Positions 15,253 to 15,730 of a stretch of DNA of 15,730 nt are shown piece after piece. The stretch is from JBBDSH01 sp040905045. GTDB lineage: Bacteria > Pseudomonadota > Gammaproteobacteria > Eutrophobiales > Eutrophobiaceae. The stretch is taken from positions 1 through 15,730 of the forward strand of contig JBBDSH010000098.1 of the NCBI GenBank assembly GCA_040905045.1, given 5' to 3'. Both the position numbers and the translations under genes were made by a program. The notes under the pieces were generated by a model. It worked only from the letters and a program-made list of their open reading frames with translations. It was not told the DNA's origin and searched no databases. The first letter of the stretch is position 1; the number at the start of each line of letters is the position of its first letter.

Positions 15253-15630
15253 TCAGCCTCCCTGCCCCATCAATGATCGTATCGACCACCCCAGAAACAT
15301 ATCCAGAAGCCAGAGGATAATGGCCACAATAACGACCATCAGAATAACCAGCATGGTTGTCTGGACCGTTTCCTGGCGGGTCGGCCAAACGACCTTGCGC
15401 ACTTCAATCTGTGTTGCCTGGAAAAAGGCCCAGGTATTGCGGCCCTTTTGCGTCTGCATGGCAATGGCGACGGCAATGCCGGCACAGGCCAGCAAACCAA
15501 TCAGACGGTATAAAAATGAATGCTCGGCAAAGATGTAAAACCCTATAACGGCGCCAATCGTTATCGCCAGCGCGGCAGTCAGCTTCAGGGTATCCATCTT
15601 CACGTTTACCGTTTCGGTATTCGAACTCAT
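15253..15630 (-). CDS. secE: Preprotein translocase subunit SecE
   Basis: SecE clamps the SecY channel of the inner-membrane Sec translocon. The 125-residue product (E. coli 127) has the three-helix form of the gammaproteobacterial protein: hydrophobic segments at about 17-35, 40-59 and 92-114. The conserved cytoplasmic hinge VRKVVWPTRQE (77-87) lies before the last helix. The frame is open upstream to 15708, but that part runs into the tRNA gene. I place the start at ATG 15628-15630, giving MSSNTETVNVKMD. The ribosome-binding site is weak (GAG about 8 nt upstream). The gene lies 48 nt after tRNA-Trp with no clear promoter between, so co-transcription with upstream genes is likely. Confidence 0.96.
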   Translation of the reverse strand: MSSNTETVNVKMDTLKLTAALAITIGAVIGFYIFAEHSFLYRLIGLLACAGIAVAIAMQTQKGRNTWAFFQATQIEVRKVVWPTRQETVQTTMLVILMVVIVAIILWLLDMFLGWSIRSLMGQGG

Positions 15631-15678
15631 ATATATACTCGCATGTACTCCGGTTATCAGCCGGCCATTCCTAAATGC

Positions 15679-15730
15679 TGGCAGGCCAGGAGGGAATCGA
15701 ACCCCCAACCTGCGGTTTTGGAGACCGCCG
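15679..15730 (-). tRNA. tRNA-Trp (CCA anticodon), 5' part cut by window edge
   Basis: The minus strand shows an anticodon stem GCGGT/ACCGC with loop CTCCAAA (anticodon CCA at 15719-15721). A T-arm with GGTTCGATTCC follows, then the 3' acceptor strand and an encoded CCA end at 15679-15681. About 24 nt of the 5' side (acceptor 5' strand and D-arm) lie outside the window. Its position before secE-nusG matches the tuf-trpT-secE-nusG order of gammaproteobacteria. Confidence 0.96.

Noticed and set aside
15628..15646. Five-codon mini-ORF (ATG CGA GTA TAT ATA TGA) overlapping the secE start
   Set aside because: Its GGAG is only 3 nt from the ATG, too close for efficient initiation, and such short frames arise by chance.
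15631..15708. In-frame N-terminal extension of secE
   Set aside because: It would overlap the 3' end of tRNA-Trp and has no SecE similarity.

Overview
The window is the core ribosomal-protein and RNA-polymerase region of a gammaproteobacterium. Every gene lies on the minus strand, so the order of transcription runs from high to low coordinates: tRNA-Trp (cut by the right edge), secE, nusG, rplK, rplA, rplJ, rplL, rpoB, rpoC, then rpsL, rpsG, fusA and the first codons of tuf (cut by the left edge). The proteins are close to their Escherichia coli counterparts. Zinc and catalytic residues in RpoC fall at the same residue numbers as in E. coli. Moderately high GC, RpoC of 1416 residues, a GTAG-headed REP-like palindrome and heptanucleotide spacer repeats suggest a non-enteric gammaproteobacterium, possibly of the sulfur-oxidiser/Chromatiales type. 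That finer placement is an inference and weak.

Right part (about 12100-15730): tRNA-Trp is followed 48 nt later by secE. secE and nusG are 1 nt apart, and rplK and rplA are 2 nt apart. rplJ is preceded by a recognisable L10 leader (core 13284-13368), the RNA target through which the L10-L12 complex represses rplJL in relatives. Middle (3552-12004): rplL, rpoB and rpoC follow with 102 nt and 50 nt gaps. The rplL-rpoB gap holds one hairpin. Left part (1-3551): a 487 nt spacer holds the end of the rpoBC unit and the start of the str operon. It contains a heptamer array, a REP-like element, an excellent sigma70-type promoter and, at the start of the predicted transcript, a perfect 13 bp hairpin with a T tract. 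rpsL, rpsG, fusA and tuf follow in a tight operon.

No accessory system, phage, insertion sequence or CRISPR array is present. The unusual content is all between genes: 7-bp-period repeat arrays (variants of TGGCTCG, GTAGCTT and GTGGCTT on the minus strand). They begin 0-1 nt after the stop codons of nusG, rplA and rpoC, and a fourth array lies between the L10 leader and the rplJ ribosome-binding site. Two arrays are arranged as inverted repeats that would fold into long RNA hairpins. Other points worth a look are the terminator-like hairpin at the very start of the predicted str transcript, the 10 nt rpsL-rpsG gap (too short for an E. coli-type S7 operator), five non-AUG starts (TTG for rpoC) and an apparent insertion of about 25 residues in RpoB.
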